64,000 nucleotides of DNA from FACHB-T130 sp042747725. Lineage in GTDB: Bacteria > Cyanobacteriota > Cyanobacteriia > Cyanobacteriales > FACHB-T130. This document shows positions 43,004 to 51,223 of this stretch, piece after piece. The notes below the pieces were generated by a model that worked only from the letters and a program-made list of their open reading frames with translations, had not been told where the DNA came from and did no database searches. The first letter of the stretch is position 1. The number at the start of each line of letters is the position of its first letter. The position numbers and the translations under genes were made by a program. The stretch covers positions 251,994 through 315,993 of the forward strand of contig NZ_JBHZGO010000110.1 in the NCBI RefSeq assembly GCF_042747725.1, read 5' to 3'.

Positions 43004-44155
43004 ATGAAGAGACGGTCTTTTCTGCTGGGTGCTGGAACTCTGACATTGAGTCAGATGGTTGCAGGGTGTGGAAGTTCCCAAAACCCCACACTAAGAGTCA
43101 AACTTCTAAAAAATTCCATTCCCGCTCAGCTGTTAAATGAATTTCGCCAGAGCCTCAAGCAATCGGCGACTCTGAATTTTACGCCAGCAACACAGTTAAA
43201 AGAGCTATTTGCGAGTCTAGAAACTTGGCAGAATCCCAGTAAAGCGAAGCAGGGCTGGGGTCTTAGCTTACCCATGATTACACCCAAAACACCCGTCGTT
43301 GCCGACCTGGTGACTTTGGGGGATTTCTGGTTAGCACGGGCAATTGAGCAGAAACTCATTCAACCGCTCGAACTAACACAGGCGGGGTGGAATCAGTTGC
43401 CAAGCCGATGGCAAGAACTGGTGAAACGCAATAGTCAAGGTCAATTTGACCCCGCTGGAAAAATTTGGGGTGCGCCCTATCGCTGGGGAAGCACGGTGAT
43501 TGTCTATCGCCGCGACAAATTCAAATCCTTGGGATGGACACCGACGGATTGGCAAGATTTGTGGCGAGAAGAACTGCGCGATCGCATTTCTCTTTTAGAC
43601 CAACCGCGAGAAGTGATTGGTCTAACCTTAAAACGGTTGGGTCATTCTTACAACACGGAACGAATTGACAAAATTCCAGAGTTGAAAAATACCCTGCAAA
43701 AGTTGCATCAGCAGGTGAAATTTTACAGCTCCGATACCTATCTACAACCGCTATTGCTAGGAGACACCTGGCTGGCGGTGGGTTGGTCAACAGATGTATT
43801 GTCGGTGATTAAGCGCGATCGCAACATTGCTGCCGTGGTTCCTTTGTCTGGAACTGCCTTGTGGTCAGACTTATGGGTGCAACCCGCCGCTGCTGCTGCG
43901 AATCCCCTCTTGCAGGAGTGGATTAATTTTTGTTGGGAATCCAAACCTGCTACGGAAATTTCTTTGTTCAGCCGCGCCGCCTCGCCGATTGTTACTGGCA
44001 TGAATCCAGCAGAGTTACCTCAATTTTTACAAACAAACCCCGTCTTGCTGCCAGATGCTCAGGTACTAGACAAGAGTGAATTTCTGTTTCCGCTTCCCCA
44101 GTCTACGGCGCTTGCGTATCGTTCCCTGTGGCAGGAAATCCGCCAAACGGTTTAG
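43004..44155 (+). CDS. Extracellular solute-binding lipoprotein (PotD-like)
   Basis: From ATG 43004 the protein has 383 residues. MKRRSFLLGAGTLTLSQMVAGCG is a signal peptide with an Arg-Arg start and a lipobox (VAGC, Cys about residue 23). The body resembles the periplasmic binding proteins of spermidine/putrescine or iron transporters: VADLVTLGDFWLARAIEQKLIQPL, KIWGAPYRWGSTVIVYRRDKFKSLGWTPTDWQDLW and AAAANPLLQEWINFCWE. No transporter permease or ATPase gene is adjacent, so it may serve another role or work with a distant system. Its last 53 bases overlap the 3' end of the opposite gene. Confidence 0.8.
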   Translation: MKRRSFLLGAGTLTLSQMVAGCGSSQNPTLRVKLLKNSIPAQLLNEFRQSLKQSATLNFTPATQLKELFASLETWQNPSKAKQGWGLSLPMITPKTPVVADLVTLGDFWLARAIEQKLIQPLELTQAGWNQLPSRWQELVKRNSQGQFDPAGKIWGAPYRWGSTVIVYRRDKFKSLGWTPTDWQDLWREELRDRISLLDQPREVIGLTLKRLGHSYNTERIDKIPELKNTLQKLHQQVKFYSSDTYLQPLLLGDTWLAVGWSTDVLSVIKRDRNIAAVVPLSGTALWSDLWVQPAAAAANPLLQEWINFCWESKPATEISLFSRAASPIVTGMNPAELPQFLQTNPVLLPDAQVLDKSEFLFPLPQSTALAYRSLWQEIRQTV

Positions 44156-44777
44156 AACGAACCCGCAGACTATCTTGACCAGAGGCGACAATATCGAGAT
44201 TGCAGACGGGTGGACTGGTACTGAAATTACAAGTGTAGGTTGCCAACGGTTCTTGTGGTTGATTGGCAATAAACACCCTGGTGTTGTAGCCATAATCTCT
44301 AGCAACCGTCCCAAAGCTGTTGACAAAGCTATAGCGTCCCATATAGTTCAGAAGGCTCCACAGTTGTCGGTTTACCACCAAATCCACCCGCTGTCGATTT
44401 GGGTATGCCAGCCAGTTTTCCAGTAATTTGCCACCAAACTGTTCCTCAGCCCACCAGAGGCTGGGAATCGTCGGTTTGGCTTGGGACATACTATCTGCTC
44501 TAATGACTTCACTTCTCGGTGGGCGAGACTCTGGCTCAAGTAGTTTTACGTCCAAAGGTTCTAGAGAAGGCAGCAGTGTGGCTGGTGTTTGTGCCTGCAC
44601 TAACCAAGGGACAAGACACGAGGCAAGAATTGCCAAAGCTGATAACAGGAAGGAAGAAGCAATCTTTTTTCCTGTTTGGTATATCTGACATCTGCCAGCA
44701 TTGTCATCTACCGTGTGTACCTGCCTAAATTGTTTAAGTTTCGCTCCAGATTTGCTTAGTTCCTGTAAAGATTCCAT
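44103..44777 (-). CDS. Exported cyanobacterial hypothetical protein
   Basis: From ATG 44777 the protein has 224 residues. A polar N-terminus of about 35 residues precedes a hydrophobic segment (ASSFLLSALAILASCLVPWLVQAQ) that looks like a signal or anchor. The mature part has PSLWWAEEQFGGKLLENWLAYP, VDLVVNRQLWSLLNYMGRYSFVNSFGTVARDYGYNTRVF and LATYTCNFSTSPPVCNLDI, with two Cys that could form a disulfide. I recall similar cyanobacterial proteins without assigned function. Its 3' end overlaps the convergent solute-binding gene by 53 bp. Confidence 0.7.
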   Translation of the reverse strand: MESLQELSKSGAKLKQFRQVHTVDDNAGRCQIYQTGKKIASSFLLSALAILASCLVPWLVQAQTPATLLPSLEPLDVKLLEPESRPPRSEVIRADSMSQAKPTIPSLWWAEEQFGGKLLENWLAYPNRQRVDLVVNRQLWSLLNYMGRYSFVNSFGTVARDYGYNTRVFIANQPQEPLATYTCNFSTSPPVCNLDIVASGQDSLRVRSKPFGGFPATGNDTQAP

Positions 44778-45086
44778 TTTACTCACGCTACTTCATGCAG
44801 TTATTGTCTGGTAAGAATTGCTAATGGTTCCGGCGATTGATTCAATGAATGGCTTGTAAATAAACGTAGGTTTAGACTGGTAATCGTTACTAGGGCAGGG
44901 AGCATCCCCATGAGAGTAAAAATCCATGACCAGTAGGGACGCGGTAATGCCGTGTTCCTACCGAGTGTTCCTTCATTTTTTGATCGTTCGCAACGCTCAA
45001 AAAGCTCTTTCTTGAAATTAGTAACTCTGCGGATAATATCAACAGTCACCCGACTTTGAGGGGACTGATGACGATATTTTATTACT
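44778..45086. other. Region with a 29-bp palindromic repeat; possible short frame not called
   Basis: The stretch contains GTAGGGACGCGG...CCGTGTTCCTAC (44933-44961), a near-palindromic repeat of the same style as those at 2882 and 30476. A minus-strand frame (45121 to 44801) runs through the repeat, partly overlaps the EAL gene and has one hydrophobic stretch, but its internal sequence is partly translated repeat, so I do not call it a gene. Confidence 0.45.
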
Positions 45087-46886
45087 TCATAAAACTTGCA
45101 TCGGCAACCGTTTACCTGCAATCAACAATGTTTCCAATTCGGCTGCGGGTACGGGACGGCTAAACAAATAGCCTTGCATGGCATCGCAATGCTGTTGGCT
45201 TAAGAAAGCCAGTTCAGCGTCAGTTTCCACCCCCTCAGCCGTAACTTTCAGATTGAGATTGTGAGCGAGTTGAATCACGGCGGTCATAATCGCTCGGTTT
45301 TGGGTATCGCTAGTAACATCTTGGACAAAGCATCGGTCAATTTTCAAGGTGTCAAAGGGAAATTGTTTGAGATAGCTTAAGGAAGCATAGCCAGTACCAA
45401 AATCATCAATCGCAATGTGAATCCCCAACTGTTTCAATTCATTTAAAGTAGCGATCGCCATCGAAGTATTTTGCACTAGGATACTTTCAGTCAGCTCTAA
45501 TTCCAAAGCATCTGGGTTCAAACCTGTGGTTTCTAATACTTGGACAATTCGCTGGCTTAAATCAGCTTGGCTAAATTGACGCCCCGACAGGTTCACTGAC
45601 ACCCGGAACGATGTAAATCCAGCGTTTCGCCATTTTTGCGTTTGGGCGCTGGCAGTTTGCAACACCCACTCGCCAAGCGGGACAATCAAACCCGTTTCTT
45701 CTGCCAGAGGAATAAATTCAGCGGGTGAAACCAGCCCCCGCGTCGGGTGCTGCCAACGCACCAAGGCTTCTGCACCGCTAATTTCTCCGGTTAGGAGATT
45801 TACTTGGGGCTGATAGTAAACTTGAAATTCGCTTTGTTCTAAGGCACGACGCAGACTCGCCTCTAGCACCAGCGCTTCGCCGTAATCGGCCTTGATATCC
45901 GTCGCATAAAATTGATAGTGATTTCCTCCCAGCTTTTGGGTGTAGAACATCGCCGCCACTGCCATCTTCATCAGGGTGTCTAAATCTTGCCCGTCTTTGG
46001 GATAGAAGGTAATGCCAATGCTGGCGGTGAGGAAAATTTGACCGCCTTCCAGGTTGAAGGGTTCATTCAGCGATGACAAAATGGCTTGGGCGACACTGGC
46101 AACCGTTTGTCTTTGATTTAAGGTTGCCAGAATGATCGCAAATTGATCTAAATTCAATCGAGCAACAGTGTCCTGTCGGCTTAGACAGATAGTGATTCGT
46201 TCGACAATTTCTTTGATTAACCTGTCACTACCTTGATTTCCCAAACTGTCACTAATCCGTTGAAACCGATCTAATCCCAGAAACAGCAGCGGGACAGGTT
46301 GAGCGCTGAGTGGCTGCTGGACAGAGGCAAGGGGCGATTCATTCTCCTGGGTTTTGGAATCGCTTTTGTGTTTATCTTGCCGCTTGCAAATAACTTGATT
46401 AAACCGCTCTCGCAATAGCAGGCGATTAGGAAGGTTTGTAACGCTATCGTAATGAACTAAGTGATTGAGTCTTTCTGCTGCTTGCCTTAGCGCTAAGGTA
46501 TAGGGTTGAGTAATGGCTCTTTGTCTTTCGAGTCGGGCGGCGATCGCTTTGAGTATTTCCTGGGGCGTACAAGGCTTCGTTAAATAGTCGTCTGCCCCTA
46601 ATTCCATTGCTTGACGCAGATCGGCTTTTTCAGCTTTGGCAGTCAGAAAAATGAAGGGAATTGTTGCGGTGACAGGATCTTGACGCAGTGCCGTCAAAAC
46701 ACCATAACCGTCTAGATCGGGCATCATCACATCGCAAATAATTAAATCTGGGCCAATCGTTCTTGCAATCTGCACGCCAGCAAGACCATTTTCTGCACCC
46801 GTCGCCTCGAAATCTTCCGCCTCTAACAGTTCTAATATGTTTTCGCGGATTGCTTCTTCATCTTCAACAACTAGAATTTTTACCAT
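45087..46886 (-). CDS. Response regulator with degenerate GGDEF and intact EAL domain
   Basis: From ATG 46886 the protein has 599 residues. The receiver domain (about 1-120) has phospho-acceptor Asp52 in ICDVMMPD and Lys in YLTKPC. The GGDEF domain (about 150-330) is degenerate: the active-site loop reads RLNLDQFAIIL instead of RLGGDEFAIIL, so cyclase activity is unlikely. The EAL domain (about 340-595) has EALVRW, the ELTES motif, DDFGTGYASLSYL and KIDRCFV, so c-di-GMP phosphodiesterase activity is plausible. The GGDEF unit may bind GTP as a regulator. No partner kinase gene is intact beside it; a broken kinase gene lies 600 bp away. Confidence 0.88.
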   Translation of the reverse strand: MVKILVVEDEEAIRENILELLEAEDFEATGAENGLAGVQIARTIGPDLIICDVMMPDLDGYGVLTALRQDPVTATIPFIFLTAKAEKADLRQAMELGADDYLTKPCTPQEILKAIAARLERQRAITQPYTLALRQAAERLNHLVHYDSVTNLPNRLLLRERFNQVICKRQDKHKSDSKTQENESPLASVQQPLSAQPVPLLFLGLDRFQRISDSLGNQGSDRLIKEIVERITICLSRQDTVARLNLDQFAIILATLNQRQTVASVAQAILSSLNEPFNLEGGQIFLTASIGITFYPKDGQDLDTLMKMAVAAMFYTQKLGGNHYQFYATDIKADYGEALVLEASLRRALEQSEFQVYYQPQVNLLTGEISGAEALVRWQHPTRGLVSPAEFIPLAEETGLIVPLGEWVLQTASAQTQKWRNAGFTSFRVSVNLSGRQFSQADLSQRIVQVLETTGLNPDALELELTESILVQNTSMAIATLNELKQLGIHIAIDDFGTGYASLSYLKQFPFDTLKIDRCFVQDVTSDTQNRAIMTAVIQLAHNLNLKVTAEGVETDAELAFLSQQHCDAMQGYLFSRPVPAAELETLLIAGKRLPMQVL

Positions 46887-47505
46887 TTCTCTCAATTTCC
46901 TTTAATTTATTGTTTATCTTACAAAATAAAATTTTTATTTCTCTCGCCATTGTGCAAATAATTTAATTTATAAACCTTTTCTTATTTCTCATATTAAAAT
47001 TTTATTTATATGTAATAACATCTTCTGCACTCGCGGCACAGGATTGGACTCTAACTTACTATTTACTTAAAGTAAAATTCCTTACCTAATTTATGAATAA
47101 TTTAATAAAAGTTACACGAGTTATTATATATTTACTTCTAAAAAAATAAAACAATTGAATTTAAACTTTTATATGTAAGGCTTATCAAAAGCAAATATAA
47201 GAATTTATTACCTCCCTATAGTAACTAACTTTATCAATTGAACCTTGGTAGCTGCCAAGCCATATAAGTAGATGGATATAATTATTTGTAGGATGGGTAG
47301 AGCGACTAAGTGTTACCCATCAAACCCATGTCAATGTTGGGTAACGTTGCCTCAACCATTCCCTACATCTAACTTAGAATGAAAAAATCAACAAAGGCGA
47401 GAAGACAGTGAAATAATGTAGAGAAAGATTCTTTCCAAGTTGGGTATATAAATACAAAGCCCGTGAAAATCCCTGCAATAACCAGCTAAAACTAGCTCCT
47501 GAAGC
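46887..47505. other. AT-rich intergenic region with a dispersed repeat
   Basis: About 620 bases without a gene. 47289-47367 is a repeat of the GTAGG...GTTGGGTAACG...CCCTAC type, with inverted internal parts. The rest is very AT-rich. Confidence 0.5.
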
Positions 47506-48315
47506 TTAACAATTCCCAATCAACGGCAACTTAAGCGTAAATGTTGTATCCATTCCGACTTCACTTTCTACTGTAATTTTGCCTTAGTATAAGTCTACAA
47601 ACTTTTTAATAATCGCTAATCCTAAGCCCGTACCAGGAATAGAGCCAACATTAGAAGCTCTATGGAAGTCAAATAATCGTTGCCGATATTGTGGAGGAAT
47701 CCCAATTCCTGGCTCTTTAATCTGGAAGATGACATCCCCATTGTGACAGGTAAGTTCGCATTTTATAATGCCCCCCCTGGGGTATATTTGATAGCATTTG
47801 AGAGTAAATTGCTGAGGATGTGGCGCAGCAGTTTTTCATTGATGCAAGCTGTGGGACATTCTCCCTTACTCGCAAAAGTCAGCGAATGGCGATCGCCCGC
47901 TGTCAGTTGCATTTCTGCTACAAGGTCTTGGCATAATGTTTCAAGCTCTATCGGGGCGGAGTTAAACTCTATGTTGCCAGCTTCATTTTTGCCAATAAGC
48001 AGCACTTCATCTAGCATACTGTTCATCCGTCGTCACCGTATGCCTAAATTGCCGCCTGATTCGCTTCGATAATTTGCCCTTGATTGCCAATAAACAAAAC
48101 AATGTCACGATCTCGCTGGCATGGATAAACTGGGTGGTGGTAGGGCAGAACTTCCAGACAAAACTGGGCAGCATATTGAAAATTTGATTAATCTCGCCAG
48201 CACTTCGCTGGATTAACGCTTCCGCCTGCTGACACCCATTCGGTTGCCATTTGACCATCAGAGCAACTATCCTGCAATAGGCATCAGAGGTCAGTGCTGA
48301 GATAATGCGATATTG
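47506..48315 (-). pseudogene. Decayed PAS-histidine kinase gene
   Basis: Pieces of one sensor kinase appear in several frames. INQIFNMLPSFVWKFCPTT and, in another frame, DIVLFIGNQGQIIEANQAAI followed by a stop are PAS-like. Then comes the end of the DHp region with the ATPase N-box, NEKLLRHILSNLLSNAIKYTPGG (47763-48026), which ends at a run of seven G. A further frame gives EPGIGIPPQYRQRLFDF and GTGLGLAIIKKFVDLY, then a stop, then GKITVESEVGMDTTFTLKLPL up to TAA at 47506. The phospho-accepting His box is missing. Multiple shifts and stops make this non-functional. Confidence 0.8.
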
Positions 48316-48325
48316 TTGCTTACGC

Positions 48326-49453
48326 TTATTCCCAAAGCCGACGCCTAGGTTGCCCATTCAGACGTTGGTGAGAATCTTGCAAAAGCGCTGGAATGTCCAA
48401 ATGTTGAGGACAGCGGGGTAGACAGTCACCACAGTCAGTGCAGCGATCGCCTTTCATCCCCGGAAACCAGTGACCGGCATTTTCAAACATTCGGTAGCGG
48501 TATTGACCATACTCTGTCATGTCATAGGCAACGGCTAAATTACGCAGGCGCAATATTTCTGGAATATTGATGTTTTCTGGACAGGGCAAACAAGCGTAGC
48601 ATTGACTACATAAATCTGGGGAGATTACTCCTAAATGAGCTTGTAAGCGATCGAAAACGGCAGTTTCCTGCGGTGTCAGCGGTTCATCGCACTCAGCAAC
48701 AGCCAAACATTCCTTCAATTCGCTGGGGTTCGCGGGGCCAACGCTGAGGGTGGTAATGCGGCGATCGCTCAACAAAAACCGATAATTTATTTCTAGGGGT
48801 GAGAAGGGATGGCACAGATGTTGAAGCGTTTCCGGTGGCGTGTAGAGTAGCCCTCCCTTATCCGCTGGCGAAATAATAAAAATGCCCAGATCCTTTTGGT
48901 TAGCTAACTCAACCGCTGGGGCATGGTGCTGGAAGAAGTAATAATAGTGCAGGTTGATGAATTCAAACAAATCGGTGTTAATCGCCGCCAGAATCACCTC
49001 CAGCGACCCGTGGGTGGAGAAGCCAACGTGTCGAACTCTGCCATCTGCCACGGCTTCCTGCACCGCCTGCATACAGCCTCCATCCGCTTGTACCCAGTTT
49101 AAATGTTCCCAGGTGTTGAGACCATGAATCGCCAGACAATCTACAAAATCAGTCTGTAGGTTCAATAGCGACTCATCAATCCACCGACGCATCGTATCGG
49201 CGTTACTGCTTGGGGGAAGTTTGGTAGTGATGTAAAGCTGTTCCCGCGATTGGGATAATCCCGCTGCTAAAGCGGCACCGAGATACTCTTCGCTTTTGCC
49301 GTAACCCCTGGCGGTTTCTAAGTGATTAATTCCAAAAGCAACGGCTTGATGCACCGTCTGGTAGGCATCTTCAAAGGAAGCCAGACAGCGCATCGTCCCG
49401 CAAGAAAACACTGAAAGCGGTAAATTTGTTTTTCCAAACCGCCGATAACGCAT
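48326..49453 (-). CDS. Aldo/keto reductase with C-terminal 4Fe-4S ferredoxin domain
   Basis: The 375-residue protein starts MRYRRFGKTNLPLSVFSCGTMR. The aldo/keto reductase barrel (about 1-270) shows ETARGYGKSEEYLGAAL (with Tyr at the catalytic place), CLAIHGLNTWEH, VRHVGFSTHG and FIISPADKGGLL. The C-terminal region (about 280-375) carries CSQCYACLPCP and CTDCGDCLPRCP, so it can hold two iron-sulfur centres. This fused architecture is common in cyanobacteria and anaerobes; electrons may come from ferredoxin rather than NADPH. The substrate is unknown. It lies 101 bp downstream of the BFN gene. Confidence 0.88.
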   Translation of the reverse strand: MRYRRFGKTNLPLSVFSCGTMRCLASFEDAYQTVHQAVAFGINHLETARGYGKSEEYLGAALAAGLSQSREQLYITTKLPPSSNADTMRRWIDESLLNLQTDFVDCLAIHGLNTWEHLNWVQADGGCMQAVQEAVADGRVRHVGFSTHGSLEVILAAINTDLFEFINLHYYYFFQHHAPAVELANQKDLGIFIISPADKGGLLYTPPETLQHLCHPFSPLEINYRFLLSDRRITTLSVGPANPSELKECLAVAECDEPLTPQETAVFDRLQAHLGVISPDLCSQCYACLPCPENINIPEILRLRNLAVAYDMTEYGQYRYRMFENAGHWFPGMKGDRCTDCGDCLPRCPQHLDIPALLQDSHQRLNGQPRRRLWE

Positions 49454-49554
49454 AAAAAGTAAAAAGAAAGAGCAAGAGAAAGCCGCGATCGCTGAAGTAA
49501 AAAGTCCATTTTCTTTCTTTAGGCTTTTGCCTTTTTACTTTTGCCTTTGGTGTG

Positions 49555-50055
49555 CTATGATTCCGTGCTGAAGCCTCCTCGCTGGATCAAATCTTCCGGT
49601 CGGAGCTTCGAGACAAAATCACGGAAGGCTCGGCGTTCTGCCTCATCGGCATCGCGGTCAACGGGGATAGAAGCATCGGCAATGACTTCTTCCATAACCC
49701 AAATAGGGCTGCCAGTGCGAATAGCGATCGCGATCGCATCACTAGGTCGAGCATCAATCTCCTTTTTTACCTCACCCTGGCGGACACTCAGGATCGCATA
49801 AAAGGTATTGTCCTGAAGCGAGTGAATGATGATCCGCTCTAAGGTCATATTCCAAACGTCCAGAATATTAACCAGGAGGTCATGAGTCAGGGGACGGGGA
49901 GGGGTTTGTTTTTCCAAAGCGCTGATAATTGCCTTTGCCTGATCTTGCCCAATATAAATTGGCAAGGCTCGTCGTTCCGAGGCATCTTTGAGCAACACAA
50001 TCGGGCTGCGCGTCACGGCATCTAATGCAATTCCAGCGACTTTCATTTCAATCAT
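49555..50055 (-). CDS. Bifunctional nuclease (BFN/DUF151) domain protein
   Basis: The 166-residue protein is almost entirely the BFN domain: MIEMKVAGIALDAVTRSPIVLLKDASERRALPIYIGQDQAKAI, then LLVNILDVWNMTLERIIIHSLQDNTFYAIL and EIDARPSDAIAIAIRTGSPIWVMEEV. The DARPSDAIALA-type motif defines the family. Plant members have RNase and DNase activity. A C-terminal extension of about 35 residues is charged. Length is normal for bacterial forms. A short minus-strand pair with the aldo/keto reductase is possible. Confidence 0.88.
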   Translation of the reverse strand: MIEMKVAGIALDAVTRSPIVLLKDASERRALPIYIGQDQAKAIISALEKQTPPRPLTHDLLVNILDVWNMTLERIIIHSLQDNTFYAILSVRQGEVKKEIDARPSDAIAIAIRTGSPIWVMEEVIADASIPVDRDADEAERRAFRDFVSKLRPEDLIQRGGFSTES

Positions 50056-50446
50056 CAGCTTGGCCTCTAGAACACGGTAGGCGTCGGGGGGGATAAAGCA
50101 AAGCTATAAACTGGTACTGGAGGTATTGGGGTCTCACAAACACGCTTGCGGTTCTAATCACCTTACCAAGCGACGGTACAACCAGCTATGAAGACTTGAT
50201 TAAGTTGGGATCAACAAAGCTGTATCTCCCAGTATGCCTCAGTCTTAGGACGATTCGCTGGAGATTTTACTAAAAAATATAGACCCATTGCCTTCATCCC
50301 TCAGCTTATTGTTCGCTGTCAGTTATCAGTGGGTCGAAATCCGATTAATTGCATCTAAAAGCGAGTTGTTTTTCCGTATTTCCACTGAATCATCACCGAC
50401 GCTCGTTTACCAATGACCGTTATTTACTTAATTTCACTTAAAACCA
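50056..50446. other. Divergent intergenic region upstream of riboflavin synthase
   Basis: 391 bases. I looked for an FMN riboswitch and saw none of its conserved blocks. No gene is evident. Confidence 0.45.
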
Positions 50447-51154
50447 GTGTTTACCGGATTAATTCAAGCTCTAGGAACTATTAATTCTCTGGGAGAAGAC
50501 CGTTTTGGGCTTTCCTGCTTGGGAGATACTTGTCAGCCTATGCTCTCAGATTTAGCCATCGGCGATAGTGTGGCGGTGGATGGCGTTTGTCTGACGGTGG
50601 AGGAAATTTCGTCTCAAGGCTTTGTGGCAACAGCTTCTCCGGAAACTCTCAGTCGCAGCACCTTAGGACAGCGAGAACAAGCCGCCGCCTACGTGAATTT
50701 AGAAACGTCTCTCCGGGTTGGCAGCAAGCTAGGGGGGCATTTCGTGACGGGTCACATAGACGGAATTGGCTGTCTGCAAGAGTCGGTACAAACCGCTACT
50801 TCCTGGGAAATGCGCTTTGAGGCATCGGCGGCAGATGATGCGTGGCAGCGCCAGATTGCTCGGTACATCATCCCCAAAGGCAGTATTGCCGTCAATGGGG
50901 TGAGTCTGACGGTGGCAGATTGCGACCCTGATGGCAGTTGGTTTAAGGTGGCTGTGATTCCTCATACTTATGCCCAGACAAACCTGCCTTATTTACAGAC
51001 TGGCAGCTTGGTGAATTTGGAAGGCGATATTCTGGGCAAGTACGTAGAAAAATTTCTGCGTTATCCAGCCCGAACTGCTGGGCATGAGGCATCCGCCACG
51101 ATAGGAATGGATGGAATTACACCCGCTTTCTTGGTAGAACACGGGTATCTTTAG
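50447..51154 (+). CDS. ribE: Riboflavin synthase, alpha chain
   Basis: The 235-residue protein starts at GTG 50447 with the canonical MFTGLIQALGTI opening. Two homologous lumazine-binding barrels follow. The first (about 1-97) has GDSVAVDGVCLTVEEIS and FVATASPETLSRSTL; the second (about 98-200) has GGHFVTGHIDGIG and IAVNGVSLTV. The enzyme dismutates two 6,7-dimethyl-8-ribityllumazine molecules to riboflavin. The C-terminal tail is about 15 residues longer than minimal forms. A RibD-C-type reductase gene lies elsewhere in the window, unlinked. Confidence 0.93.
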   Translation: MFTGLIQALGTINSLGEDRFGLSCLGDTCQPMLSDLAIGDSVAVDGVCLTVEEISSQGFVATASPETLSRSTLGQREQAAAYVNLETSLRVGSKLGGHFVTGHIDGIGCLQESVQTATSWEMRFEASAADDAWQRQIARYIIPKGSIAVNGVSLTVADCDPDGSWFKVAVIPHTYAQTNLPYLQTGSLVNLEGDILGKYVEKFLRYPARTAGHEASATIGMDGITPAFLVEHGYL

Positions 51155-51156
51155 AA

Positions 51157-51222
51157 ATTAAAAATGCAAAATTAAAAATTAAAAAAGATGAATTTTTAAT
51201 TTTTAATTTTTAATTTTTAATT
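51157..51222. repeat. AT-only inverted and tandem repeat between convergent genes
   Basis: Units of AAATTAAAAA are followed by inverse units TTTTTAATTTT, so the stretch can form a long AT hairpin flanked by T-runs on either strand. It could terminate both ribE and the M23 gene. Confidence 0.55.
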
Positions 51223-51223
51223 G

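Noticed and set aside
44801..45121. Minus-strand frame of 106 codons with one hydrophobic stretch
   Set aside because: It overlaps the end of the GGDEF-EAL gene and runs through a palindromic repeat, so much of it is translated repeat DNA.
50056..50446. FMN riboswitch before riboflavin synthase
   Set aside because: None of the conserved RFN blocks was found.
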